DNA of 64,000 nucleotides from Metaphire vulgaris (lineage: Eukaryota; Annelida; Clitellata; Crassiclitellata; Megascolecidae), in NCBI GenBank assembly GCA_018105865.1, contig CM030852.1:12449845-12513844 (forward strand), in the 5' to 3' direction. Under the pieces are notes generated by a model. It was not told the origin of the DNA and did not search any database. It was given only the letters and a program-made list of their open reading frames with translations. Below, piece after piece: positions 34,753-46,790 of this stretch (the first letter of the stretch is position 1; each line of letters opens with the position of its first letter). A program made the position numbers and the translations under genes.

Positions 34753-35699
34753 ATAATCGGACTTTGATAGTATCTTGAAAACGCAGAACAATAACAGACC
34801 TAGTGGAATAATCAATGGCAGACCATTTTTCTTCCCATTCTATAATAAGGGTTTTCTGGCTAAACATTCGTGTGTTGACGCCACTGCATCTCTCAGTTAT
34901 CTTCAAACATGTTCATGAATGCAACAAGTGTCTTTAAACTTGACGACAGTTCATGCTTAGCTAAAGCATTGCTGAACCACTCTGCAAACATCTTCTACTA
35001 AAAGGATGACATCAGCCTTCATCATGCAAAGTTGACATCTCCATTCAGAACTCTAAACTATTTATGGCGTGTCATTGTTTTTACACGAGCAAACAAATCG
35101 CTGGTCATTAGACATAGGCCCTATGCATTTATAAAAATGACAGTGTTCATTACTTTCCCGCTTATTTTAGTTTGACTAGATATGAGTGCTACACGTAAAT
35201 AATATACAGTATACGGCATTGTCTCCCATTGATTTCTGAGTCAAGCAATGAAAACATTTTAAAAAAACGGTTCACATTTGCCAAAGTTATGGACATAAAT
35301 AGAGTCGCATGTTTTTATATGTTCACAGTGTATTGTATATTCTGCAAAATTAAATATTCTAAGGACATCTTATATCGAGTATCAAATGTATGCAGTTGTT
35401 CGGTTGCAGCATGTATCATAATGACAATGAATATAAGTTCGCTTATTGCTAAATATTATAACTATATTTTAAACAGACAATGTGAGCTATGCATTGTTAG
35501 ATTAATATTATCTGCTGTTAATTTGTTTCATGAAATGCGTTGTCAAACATATCTTGTTGCTTTCGACGTCGTTTACTCTCCAATGAAAGTAGATTAGTTG
35601 TCTACGTTGTATAGAACCTTTCAATATTTGAACCTATAACCTGCAAACACCGAAAAATCGCGGACAATGTGTATATATATATATTATTGTATATACAGT
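34753..35699. other. 3' flank of copy 5
   Basis: Shares segments with flanks of copies 2, 4 and 6: GACGATTTTTC-like start, ACACGAGCAAACAAATC at about 35,082, then segment P (35,152-35,360) in the orientation opposite to copies 2 and 4. A 122-codon open frame at 35,229-35,597 is broken by stops in the homologous stretch after copy 6 and is not treated as a gene. Confidence 0.45.
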
Positions 35700-36110
35700 A
35701 CAGTGACTGTACCAATTTGTTATCAAGTAAGCCTATTGCTTTGACCACTAGAATGGATCAAAACTTAATAACCAACTTGAGCAGAGATGCGACATATGGG
35801 CTGCTGAGTTCAACAGTTCCCGCCCTCTTGAGGTAATTAATTTCCAGGGCCCCATCTCGTAGTCCCACTGATGGATTTAGCGGAAACCCGTGGGTGCGGG
35901 CAGAGGTGCCCCGTAGCAAAATCTCAAAGCAGTGAAGATTTCCTTCAATTTCCTAGTTTATTAGCTTTATTTTATTGGCGTCGACTAGAGGGCTGGTCAC
36001 CTATTCTGAACAGTTCGAGATTGGCGCATGCTTGGCGACCTTTTTTCTCGTTGGAGAATTTTAGACTAGAAAATCTCGATGTGATTCCCTATTCCGGAGC
36101 CTAAGCTACG
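35700..36110 (-). repeat. Dispersed repeat Q, inverted copy
   Basis: Reverse complement of 29,040-29,430. Together the two form a ~400-bp inverted pair 6.3 kb apart that flanks copy 5. The following 36,120-36,210 looks like a hAT-MITE remnant (ends GGAAACCAGTG). Confidence 0.5.
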
Positions 36111-36484
36111 CTACTGTTTTGGCGCTATTCAGCAGGTGGGCTGCAAAAATTTGTAAATTTAAAAAGTGGACCGTGGATCAAAAGGGTTTGGAAACCAGTG
36201 ATCCATACAGAGCTCTAGAAAAAAGCTTGGGCCAAATTCTCGGAAATTTGAATTGAATTGAACCTTATTTCAGCTCCTATATGTCGACTAAAGTACAAAA
36301 ATGACCAAGAATGGAAATTGTTAAAAATTACAGATTAATTATTTCACTTTCGTTGGTTTGGTCTTGATGTGCTATTAAATTATCGTGAAATGTACTTTAA
36401 GTTCTTGCATTTCTAATGCTATATTGCGAATTGTTTGCGTGCATATACTGTATTTATATTCTAACTTCATTGTGTTACCAATCT

Positions 36485-36899
36485 GGGGCTGTCCATTAAT
36501 TACGTCAACAATTTAGGGGAAGGGGGTTTGAAAAAGTTTGATAGTTGTTGACAGGGGAGGCGGGTCAAGAGAAGTTGACGTCAACAATTTCACATTTTAC
36601 AAATAATCAAAAAATAGGAAATTTTCTGGAATACTACGTATTACAATGAAAAAAAGCATGGCAAAAAAGGTCATCACCAACACGTTTTGACACTCGATGA
36701 GCAAAAAAGGGGGAAATGGTAAAAATGGTCATCACCGCAAAAAATAATAACTTTGTTATTGGGGCCTGTCATTGATCTTGTGAGGGGGTCAAAAGTTTTT
36801 GACGTAATTATGGGGGAAGTGAAAGTTGACAGTTGTTGACAAGGATAGGAGGGGTCAATAATTGTCAAGAAATTGTTGACATAATTAATGGACAGCCCC
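36485..36899. mobile_element. GGGGCTGTCC MITE, complete
   Basis: 415 bp with termini GGGGCTGTCCATTAATTACG and the complement of the same (TAATTAATGGACAGCCCC). Sub-terminal repeats of AGTTGTTGACA. No coding sequence. No convincing target duplication at this copy; a sister at 51,266-51,671 has TGA on both sides. Superfamily uncertain, possibly PIF/Harbinger-like. Confidence 0.7.
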
Positions 36900-37710
36900 T
36901 TTGAATATTGGTACTTAGACCATGGAAATTGGTATTGAATGGATTAGGCCTAATACAACAAACGACTTTCTCAAGCGTTTGTACACTGTACAGTATTTCG
37001 GAAAGCAGTAAAATCGCGATATGTGTTATTGCTAAGCTACAATGAAAGAACCTCAATTAGGTCACTGAGAAGCCTAGATATTTGGTGTGCCAATGCGTCG
37101 CGTCACTGTATTCCTATAAGAGACCAGGGATCAGCACCGACCCCAACGCTGGAAAACGGGCATGGGGAAACATTTTCTACTTTACCGCACCGTGACCTAT
37201 GTAAGTGTTGCAAATAGGCAAATTTATCCTAAGGCCTCTGTTATAGATGAAATGACAGAATGAAAGCCAATTGCTAGAGAATTCAAGTGAATCAATGCGT
37301 AGGCCGATCATTATTTAAAATATCTGGTTCATTGTACAAGAGGTTTTATAGACATCAAAAACAGGTTTTATAATTAATTCGCTGTGTGCGAGAAGCCAAT
37401 AGAAGGCCTGTTGAACAGTGGGCGTGTAGATATGTAAAAATCTCGGCGATTTGACTTTAAAAGGCAACACCGCAATAGCTTCTTATTCTTAGACGCCTAA
37501 TCTTAGTATGGGGTAGATATATGGCCAGACATATATTGTTATGAATCATTAGATATCATTGAATTTTCAATTGAATTGATGTTACAACACATTTGATTAA
37601 AATCTAATGCCCGACGAACAGTTACATTATACATATCAGTGATTTTCCTTGCTACACCAATTATCCACATGTGTTATCACTCTATACGATTAATATTGCA
37701 TTACGTTCTA
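36900..37710. other. Intergenic, nothing recognised
   Basis: No ORF with family resemblance, no clear element termini. The end (37,560-37,700) has weak similarity to the upstream spacer of other gene units (ATTAAAATCTAATGCCCGACG). Confidence 0.4.
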
Positions 37711-37815
37711 TTTCGTTTCAGACGTTAACCGCAGTAATAGAAGGCGGATGACGTCTTTGCAGCCTTTGGTGTGTCACTTGCTTGTGATTACAATACATCC
37801 TTGTTTTCCTCAAAC
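37711..37815 (+). promoter_or_regulatory. Orphan promoter module
   Basis: Contains GGCGGATGACGTCTTTGCAG with ATGACGTC at 37,749-37,756 and the downstream ATTACAATACATCC phrase, but neither the AATAAATATTGAG box nor an exon 1 follows. Probable relic of a deleted unit. Confidence 0.5.
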
Positions 37816-38639
37816 TCGTTTAAATGCTTTACTATATTATATTTTATTATTTTGTTCTAGGCCAACAAAGATTCATTGAATCAAAATATAATCACTCTGC
37901 AAGCGTTCAGCCTAACTTCTTAAATACATTCATATTGAAACAGAATAATTCTACACATTATGTATAGTATATTTATGGCACTTTGGATTAAATGACCCTG
38001 CATGAAAGACCCTACTTCATACTAAGATTAAGCCCCTAGGAATAAGAAGCCACTTCGTTGCTGCTTTTAACAGGCGGATCGAAGAGAATACATGAATGCT
38101 ATAATTTACCTTGCCTCCTACTAAACTGCAGAGTAAACCTACTGTGCAGTTAGGTATTTGTTTACAACTAATACAATGCATTGCACTTGATTGCAGCGTA
38201 CATACAGTCTCTGCTGCTTTCATTATGTATCCCCCTTGCATTGATCTCGATTATTATACCAAGACTACTGACTCTGCATGAATAAAAATGCCTTAAATGA
38301 ATCAGGACAGATGACACAGGCACACTCTGAAATGGTGGATAAACTAATGAAGGAAGTTCAGGACGTGAATTACGTGTGTAGATTCAACAGCCATGTTTAC
38401 ATTATAAGCGCCAATCTCGCATAAAAACCTGGCATATCGTACTCAAGTTACGCACAGGCAAGTGAAAATATTAACGACAATTAGCCTACACAGAAGAAAA
38501 AGGTTTTACCGATGTGATTCATGTGAAGTACTGACATCTTGTTGAGGGATGTCAACATGCTCTCTCGTAAAACTAGATGCTTTATTTTCTGTGTTAACTC
38601 ACACTTATTTAACATCGTATATAAGTGACATGTGTCAAA

Positions 38640-38691
38640 GCGCTTTTGTCTTTAGCCTAAGCTATGTTTACTGCGCTATAGAAATTGTCTA

Positions 38692-38768
<77 letters not shown>
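38640..38768 (+). repeat. LINE 3' tail and (TAA)n microsatellite
   Basis: CTGCGCTATAGAAATTGTCT followed by about 75 bp of TAA repeats (38,693-38,768). The same tail precedes a TAA array at about 54,620-54,665, suggesting a LINE 3' UTR. Sequence 37,816-38,640 and 38,770-39,340 holds no recognisable gene. Confidence 0.5.
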
Positions 38769-38770
<2 letters not shown>

Positions 38771-39344
38771 GATAGGCCTATTGAGTTTAATTAGTAATAA
38801 ATCATCAAAATCTATGCTAGTAGATTATAACGACAACATGCTTTCTCAAGCACTTTTTGGGACTCATCGATATTAAGATGTAGAGGATGTGCCAATAAAA
38901 ACGTCGCACCCTGCTTCGTTGCAAATATTTTTGCAGATTCAAAATGTTAGAATGTATGAAATCTGGTTACCTCTGGGGAATTATGAGTTGATTGCAGGAC
39001 ATATACGTTTTTCTATCAAATTCGAAAGTGCCATCTAACAAAACCAGGCTAAAAAGTAGAACGCTTACATAAAAAAATATGCGATACGATGTTCGACCGC
39101 CAATATCAGTAACTGAAATCTACAGTGTCCAAATAAATTTTCTTTCTAGCCATCTTCTGCTTTGAGAGCTTCACAGTGATGTCTTTAATTTCTTTACAGT
39201 CTGTTTCTTGTTAATTAGATTCTATCGTTAGCAATAAATATGTTCATTGTTCATTGAGAATATGGGCTGTTAACGAGCACTGTAATTTTGGTTTTTAGCC
39301 TAAGGCCTCTGTAATATGAAATGAAAAAGAACAGCAAAGTAATG

Positions 39345-39525
39345 AGAAAACCGTGCAGACGCTCAGACGTTGACTGCAGGGCAGAGTAATCGAAGGCGGA
39401 TGACGTCTTTCTAGTCTTTGATGTTTCAGTTGCTATGTCGCTACAATACATTCTTTTCAAGTCAAAATCTTGCTACAGACATGCGACGCTTTTTCCATGA
39501 ATAAATATTGAGACCTGGATCGTAT
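39345..39525 (+). promoter_or_regulatory. Orphan promoter with core box, no gene
   Basis: Full family promoter: ATGACGTC at 39,400-39,407 and AATAAATATTGAG at 39,500-39,512. Similarity stops about 10 bp later and no leader exon is found; the sequence continues into the spacer type seen at 29,455. A gene body has been lost here. Confidence 0.55.
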
Positions 39526-40054
39526 TGTAGAAGGCGTATATCAGGTTTGGGTGTTTCATTCGCACTCCATATTTTACCAATCTCCTTTGCTCCAAATTGA
39601 ATTGTGCAAAATCGATAAAACAATAGAGATAGGTTCTTATAAAACTTGATTTTCTTTCTGTCGTCTGGCGAATTAGAATTAAGTCGTTGGCAATTAATTG
39701 AAGAGGAATAGCGTTTAAAAACCCGAAACGCCTACGTGTAATCTTTCTAAAGCTCGGGGGTTAGCAACAACGTCGTTGGTAATTAATTGAAGAGGAATAG
39801 CGTTTCAAAAGCCAAAACTCTCACTTGCCTTATGATCACAGTGCATTCATTGTCACTCTCAGCCATCTGGGCATTGCTATTCTGCTGTGATATAGCCCAT
39901 AGCATGCGTAGGCTTGAATGTGATGAGTAAAATACGGACATTCACTGTATGATATTACAGGGTAGCACTTCTGTAGCGCTTCTTGTATATACTCAGAGAC
40001 GCAGAAACAATAATTATTTCAGTGAATTTAATGTGGTCAGAAACGGAAAGGCAA

Positions 40055-40540
40055 TTCATTCATTCATTCATTCATTCTTGGACGATTTCTATAGCGCTGT
40101 AACAAGGCTGAGGCCCACAACAAAAGCGCTTTAACATCTCAACTATAACCCAACCCAAACAGATGCGCTTTTAAGCTCTTGATGAAGTGTTCAGGAGTAT
40201 CAGCCGTGGTGACGTGATCAGGAAGAGAATTCCACAAGATAGGGTTGCCGCGTGTAAATGATCTCTCTCCAAACTTGGCAGTCTTGGAGGGAGGAGGAAC
40301 CTGAAGTTTGACCCTACGACTCGAACGGAGTGACGATCTTCTATCACTGCACTGCGGTGTCTTTACAAGAGAGGCGAGATACTCCGGACAGTACGGGTCA
40401 TGCAGCACTCTGTACGTCAGCCAGCATCTCTTGAACACAATCCGCTCAGGGACTCGAAGCCAATGAAGACGATCCCTGAGAAGTGGAGTTACGGAGGGTG
40501 TTAACGGGTGGAGCAATGGAGGGTGTTAAGCGAAAAGTCT
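40055..40540 (-). mobile_element. L2/CR1-type LINE C-terminal fragment
   Basis: The minus frame 40,139-40,516 (125 codons) has VTPLLRDRLHWLRVPERIVF, WLTYRVLHDPYCPEYL, LRSSRRVKLQVPPPSKTAKF, GNPILWNSLP and LKAHLFGL, clearly related to the element at 12,852-13,634. The 3' tail is (TGAA)n, seen as TTCATTCATTC at 40,057-40,077. Confidence 0.78.
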
Positions 40541-40659
40541 GAGATACCTAGGCAGAGGACCTTTAGCCATATGATAAAACAGTGGCCGAGAAACGTTATG
40601 AATCTTTCTTGCAGTAGCCATACTTCACTCAAAATCATGGATGCAATAAACGTATTTAA

Positions 40660-40860
40660 ATTTTTTGCCACGCTTTTCACGTTTTAGGCGTTTTTTAAAA
40701 TTTTCGCCACGCTTTTCACGTTTTTAGCGTTTTTTATTTTGCCAAGCTTTTCGCGTTTTTAGCGATTTTTATTTTTGCCACATTGTTCATGATTTTAGCG
40801 TTTTTTTATTTTGGCCACGCTTTTCACGTTCTTTAGCGTTTTTTATTTTTTCCAACGTTT
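40660..40860. repeat. ~38-bp minisatellite
   Basis: Five imperfect copies of a unit built on GCCACGCTTTTCACGTTTTT and AGCGTTTTTTATT. Non-coding. The following 40,870-41,440 holds unclassified sequence without a gene. Confidence 0.6.
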
Positions 40861-41439
40861 TTTATTAGGCCTATATATCTTAAAGTTCAAAATAGGTAAA
40901 TCCAGTAGCGTGCAGATGGGGTGTCGGTGCGCCGACCCCGGGCAGCCACGAGATAGAGGCATCCAATTGAGAGGTGAAGTATAGGTTGGTATCATAAAAA
41001 TTGTAAGAAAATTGAGCCCTGGGAGAAACTCCGAATAAGTCCTTAGATCAGTTTGCAAGGAAATTAATGTAAGAGGACAAGACGACGCTTTATTTTATTA
41101 GTCAAATAAGGTCATCATTCTGGTTATGTGTCCTTTGAAGAAACAAAGATTTGCACGGTGTCCTAAAAATAGCATAGGGCCTTACCAATGGCGGTATGCA
41201 GCGGCTGGTTGATGTCCGGGGTCAAGTGTGCCAAAATCCACGATTTTCAAATGAAGTGCCAGTTTCCACAAAATAATTCAAAGCTTCGCTAAAATTTTCA
41301 AATTATCTCATTTTCTGCCGCTCGTAAGCATATTTCTAAATGATCTCACGGAGCAGAAAACCCTTCGTTTAATTCCTGCTTATCATTCACGCGGATATTG
41401 TCGGGGAAACAACTAAAGGGATATATCCCAGTAACATAC

Positions 41440-41694
41440 AAGTTAATGGAGCCGCAGCCTAATTGAAGTCGGATGACGTCCTTAGAGCTTGCAATATCTC
41501 ACTTGCTATAACCTACGACTACAATGCATCCTTTTGTTCTCAACTTCTTGAATAATTTATCGTCTTGTTATGGGATATATACCTACGCGGCTATTACTTT
41601 CTGAATAAATATAGAGACAGAATAATTTTTCGCATTAGTTCGTGAAGCCGTGGTTGGATAAGGTTAGCAGTTAACAGTAATCTCATCAGTCGAA
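41440..41694 (+). promoter_or_regulatory. Promoter module of copy 6
   Basis: ATGACGTC at 41,473-41,480 and AATAAATATAGAG at 41,604-41,616, with a weaker ATCAG instead of TTTTCAG before the ATG at 41,695. Confidence 0.58.
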
Positions 41695-43416
41695 ATGTCG
41701 TCTTTTTTCGGTAGAGCGATGATTCTTCTGTTGGTCGTTGATTCAAATCGATCGTTTACTTCGATCTATTATGACGAAGTCACCGACACAGAATATGAAG
41801 TGATATCACTGGAGAAGAGTAAGTCAAGATCAAGCAAGATAAGAATGCAATGTATTTGTTAGATTATGCATATTCTAGCCTCAACAAGGCCTTTGGCGAT
41901 TTCACGTTGGTATGGCTGGGGATGCTTCCCCCCACCGAGCTTCTTTTTTTATTCTAGTGTGAACTTTTTTGAATATCAGCCTTTTTCGGAAAGGTCTATT
42001 TACACTATTTACTGGGCAAAACACTGCGAATGATCATTTTTGCTTGTCCGCCTATCTTGTCTTTTCGAGATTTCATTGTATATTCCCTTCAACATCCTAC
42101 AATTTCATTGCATCCACCACCAAGAATTCTTGGAACCGCCACTGGACAAGGCTATTGCTGACAACTAATCGCCCAAATTTTTCATTTTGTTGGCAAGTAA
42201 GACAATCGCTTAGTATTTGGAATGCGCTGCTCGCCTTCAAAGTCAAATGACATCGGAATAATCTAATTTACCTAATGACTGTTTATTGGAAAACACTTGA
42301 CATTCGGAACCAGAATTCTGAACCGAACAGACAAAAACATTTTTCGACAAACATATTATCACTTACAACTTATATCTACTCTATAATGAATACATGCCAG
42401 ATCTAAAACTTCGCTTGGATGCATTTTATTAGAGGGATCTGATAATTGGCGTAACAGTGTTTCGATGTCTTTCAGAAAGAGTTCAGATCATCTGGAATAT
42501 AGATGTTGCTCCATTTGAAGTTGCTTCGGTCACTAAATTCGGACAGTTCGTCGCCGTTTTATGTACTCATGAGAGCTTGATTCAATGTTGCTCGCATATT
42601 CGCATTTATGAAGAAAGACATCCTTTTAACCTTCCATTTGTAATATACACTGGAGAAATCGGCACTGCTTTTGATTCTGCTTGGAACAAGAAAACGGAGA
42701 GTCTCTTCATTCTCAGCGATTCAAACGGTGTCTGGCAGATAAGATGGGAAGATCATTTGGCGAGAAGGTTCTCATGTCCCTCAGCAGTCACTCCACAGTT
42801 TATGTCAATCTCAAACGACGGACACGTGCTAATAATTGGCCGAGAAGACAAAACTCTCTACGTTTGCAACACGAACGAAGACCTCGTTCACAGAATATCA
42901 TTCGTGCGGAATACATTTTATACCATTCATGCACCATTTAGCGTATATGGGTTTAGTTACTCACATTACGATCCTCGTTTGAATGATCAGGTGGAATCCA
43001 TGCTAACCAATAGCGCTTTTTTGAGTCTGAATGAGTGGAATGACTTCAACGTAGAATCGATTCTTGACGTGAATCGAACGGAAGAAAGCGGTTTCGCGTC
43101 AACGAATATAAAACGCTTCTCGCTCTTCATTATGATCTATGGATCAGAGAATTGCAGAGAATTTCATTTGTTCAATCTAACGATTGAACGCAGGATGAAC
43201 GTCAAGAAGAATTTAACAACCGAATACAGCGCCTCAGACGAAAATTTGATTGACGAGTTTCTACCAAACAGAAATCATCTCCATTATGGGTCCTTTTGTC
43301 TTGGAGCGCCTCAAGTGATTCCTTTTTATTACGACAGCGATAGAGATCAATTGTTCGTCATTGTCTTGGATTCTCCTAATAACGGGCAGATCAGTTTCCT
43401 TTTCATTGTCCAATAA
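41695..43416 (+). CDS. Secreted propeller-like family, copy 6
   Basis: Exons 41695-41818 and 42476-43416, with a phase-1 intron of 657 bp; predicted 354 aa, the shortest intact copy. Residues 1-23 form the leader (MSSFFGRAMILLLVVDSNRS). Mature part: Cys71 (AVLC), HIRIYEERHPF at 82-92, WNKKTESLFILSDSNGVWQI at 111-130, Cys142 (RRFSC), ISNDGHVLIIG at 153-163, Cys172 (LYVC), sequon NRT at 241, Cys268 (ENC), sequon NLT at 275. The usual RC(F/S)DP motif is replaced by a diverged stretch with FCLGAP. The stop is in CAATAAATAA. Repeated strand-turn-strand units ending in aromatic/DG motifs suggest a degenerate beta-propeller. Secretion inferred, partner unknown. Confidence 0.85.
41891..42144. mobile_element. 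Probable hAT-type MITE in intron 6
   Basis: The right end AACCGCCACTG and left end CTTTGGCGATTT are partly complementary, and flanks AACAAGGC/GACAAGGC form an imperfect 8-bp duplication. Intron sequence resumes near 42,195 (TAAGACAATCGCTTAG). Moderate support only. Confidence 0.45.
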
Positions 43417-44900
43417 ATAATCGGACTTTGATCATATCTTGAAAAAGCAGAACAATAATAGACTTATTGGAGTAATCACTATAGCAGACGATTTTTCTCC
43501 AGGGTTATTTCTAGGATTGTAAATTTGGGGGATGTCGGGAAAATTTGGGGTGTCGGGGCTAATTAGTATGCATTTTGTGTGCATACTAGTCTAACAATAG
43601 CAAATTTTGGGGGTGTCGACCTCAAATTTGTGGGGTGTTAGGGGTGTTGTTTTGCCCCATCCTATGATCAGGATTTTTCTGGTTAAACATTCATGTGTTA
43701 AATTTAATGAATATCTCAGTTGAGTAGCGACAAAAATCATGAACTATATTTAGATACATAATGCATTTCTAAGGTGAGATTATTATAGGTATTGCATAAC
43801 CTAGAATGTAACTTTGATATTTAGCATAATTTGTGCAATGACTATAGGCCTATCAGATAGATGTTAGCTATTAGGGTTTATCGTGTTAAAGCATTAGAGT
43901 GATTAAAAGGCAGGGCATTTGGAAGGAAGTCAAAGGTTATCTGCGGTCGGCGAACCAATGGGAACTCGCGGGAATTGACTGACCGGTAACCGGCAACGAT
44001 AACAGGGTACATGGCGAATAAGAGGAACTCTCATTCAAAAACCGCGGCGGACGTAGCACAGCAGACCAGACGGACGGGACGGGAGTCAGGAAGATAGAAA
44101 GTTTCGAGTGAATAAGATTTGTCGATAACTTTCTTTGAGAAGAACTTTGAATGTCTGAATCTGTTCAAATGATCGTGTAAATGTTTGTTTCGTTATAATA
44201 AAATCAAATCGTGTAAAATCCAAGTGAACAACGTGTCGGTGAATACGAACAGGAACCTTACGTGGCTCCCCGAAGACACTAAAGGAAAGACCGTTGCGCA
44301 TCGAGTATCACTGCTACCACCAAAAATATTTAGGCAGAACGAGAGCTGGAAATTTAGGTTTTATCGGGCTTCAATCGATTTAAACATTACATTGGTCATC
44401 TTCAAACATGTTCATGATTGTAGCAAGTGTCTTTAAACTTGACGAGAATCCATGCCTAGCTTAAGCATTGCTGAGCCTCTGTGCAAACGTCTTCTACTAA
44501 GAGGATGAAATAAGCCTTAATTCAGTTCTGTTCATATTGTGAAAATTTTATTTTTTTATACTATACCGTCGAATTATGTGTCCAGAACTCTAAAATATTT
44601 ATGGCGTATCATTGTTTTTACACGAGCAAACAAAACACTTGTCACTAGACATATCGGCATATCCCCTAAAAATGTCAGTGTACGCTATTTTCCCGCTTAT
44701 TTTAGTTTTACTAGGTAAGGGTGCTACACGTAAATAATATACATGGTATTGTCTCCCCATTTATTTATGAGTCAAACATTAAACACATTTTGAAAATCGG
44801 ATCACATTTGCCAAAGTTATGGACAATTTACAGTGGCATGTTTTTATTGGGTCACAGTGTACTGTATATTCTACCAATTTAAATATTCTAAGGACATCGT
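43417..44900. other. 3' flank of copy 6 with insertions
   Basis: Contains the near-palindromic GTCGACCTCAAATT repeat (43,500-43,660, inverted relative to 5,190 and 21,235), then an unclassified block (about 43,860-44,390; possibly an LTR-type remnant with a GC-rich part), then the conserved ACACGAGCAAACAAA phrase (about 44,620) and segment P (44,682-44,885). No supported gene. Confidence 0.4.
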
Positions 44901-45234
44901 ATATCGAGTGTCAAATGTACGCAGTTGTTCGGTTGTAGCATGAACAATAAAACTTCCCGAAAAAGACTGACAAGCAAAAAAGTTCACCAGCTCTGTTTTG
45001 TAGTTTTGTATAATAGGCCTACAAATACTCGGAGGACATGTAGCGGCGTAACGACTCGGACCACTCAATTCCTATGAAACCATGACAAGCAAAAAAGCTC
45101 GGTGGGGATGCATCCCTAGTCATCCCCAATGTGACAGTGTTATTGCTCGTGACTTCTTGGCAGACTCTAAAAGTTCTCAGTCACTTTAAATGATTTATTC
45201 AACATTCAACAAGGTTTGCTGATTAATTGTTGAA

Positions 45235-45400
45235 TGTACCTATAGAACCAACACTGAAATTGGTAAGAGAGCTTTTTCTATTTATGGGCCTAAAATCTGG
45301 AACGAACTCTCTCTCCGGCTGTGAGATCTTCCAATTCATTGAGTATCTTCCGATCCAGATTTAAGACACATCTCTTTCAATTGGCTTTTCCTCCGTAGTC
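45235..45400 (+). mobile_element. L2/CR1-type LINE tail
   Basis: With frameshifts the plus strand reads FSIYGPKIWNELSLRL and RFKTHLFQLAFP, the terminal motif of L2-like reverse transcriptase proteins. 45,400-46,790 otherwise has no clear gene. A short frame at 45,944-46,261 has a hydrophobic run (VITALILVVHLGLL) but no firm exon boundaries. Confidence 0.55.
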
Positions 45401-46790
45401 CGTCTCACTCTCTCCCTCTGACTGATCTCTGGAATGACCTGGATCTTTTGCGGATGGATTTTGAAGTACCATCGATCATAGATGTAAAAACGTTTTTATG
45501 TTTTATTATTTTTTCTTAAAAACATGTCTTTAATGTTTTTTTAAAGTTCTCTTTTGTTTTTTATCTTTTCCTCTGCATATCAATTTATATCCTGGTTCTG
45601 AGTATCCTCAAAGTGTGTTATCAATTCATTCTGAGCGAATTCGGGCTCATCTTCCTGGTGATGCTGCAGAAGTAATGTAGCAAAGAATCGCACATTCAAG
45701 TCAGTCAGTATTATTTCAATATATGTCAAATGTAACGCGTGGATGGATGGCAAATAAAGGGCTGTTAACAAAGCCAATGTTTTAAATGTTTTTCTATATT
45801 TTTTTAATAAAAAACATGCTTTTTCATGTTTTTTATTTTAATATTTATGTTTTTACATCTATGAGATCGATTGATACCCTTAGGTATTAGAACTGATGCT
45901 ATAGAAGTGCATCAATATTATTATTATTTATGCTGACCAATCAATGTTATCAACACCTTCTTTTTGTAGGCATCAAAAATCTGTAAACGTCATAACAGCA
46001 CTTATATTGGTGGTACATCTAGGCCTTCTAAAGCATGAACTTGAACATAAGCAGCTAGGCCTAAATCAAGAAATTAGACAATCACTGAACTTGCAAACAG
46101 AAAAATCTACTTATTGTAATAATTATTCATTGAAAACTCTAACTCTGACAAAGTGGCAATTTCTAATCTCTCTCTGCGAGTTTATGTTCTGTTCAGAGTC
46201 ATTGAGAACAAAGACATCTTCATTAGGCAATAAATTGAGTCATTTACATGAAATATTATAATAAATTTTAGAACATCATATTCATATAACACAATGCCGG
46301 TGATATTGGATTATGCTAAGGCAGTGTAAAACAGTCAGCGATTAACAAGATACCAGTTTACAATGTATCAATAGGAGAATGTCCGTCCAAGGGAGACTAT
46401 GTTAATTTGCTCTATGTTTCGAATCTATACAATATTTAACATCTTAACAATTAATAAATAAAAGATACTGATCCTGTCTCAAACAAGCAACACGAAGTAA
46501 AACACAAATAATGTTTTCACGAAACGATTGTACAACAAAGTCGAATATGGACTAAAAGATATTTGAATCTTAATGAGTTTTGGTCTTTTGGATCATAATT
46601 AAAAGACGAATATCTTTGAATATAGTGTTGCAACTATTGTTGTGAATACGAGAAATCATATCATTTAAATTCATTTCACTTGCTGGTCACGAATTCGTCT
46701 AACCATCAAATCCCAAAACCATAGAATAGGCCTATGACTCTTTTATGGTTATGTAATTTGATTGAATGGAATAACTTTGATTTATTGCAG

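Noticed and set aside
35229..35597. 122-codon Cys-containing frame after copy 5
   Set aside because: The homologous segment after copy 6 has in-frame stops, and after copies 2 and 4 it is inverted; it behaves as non-coding flank.
43860..44440. LTR retrotransposon with leader region
   Set aside because: GC-rich block looks mobile but no TG/CA ends, primer-binding site or target duplication could be identified.
45944..46261. Possible leader exon for the divergent member, with hydrophobic run VITALILVVHLGLL
   Set aside because: No initiation context, promoter module or phase-1 donor that fits clearly; kept only as a note.
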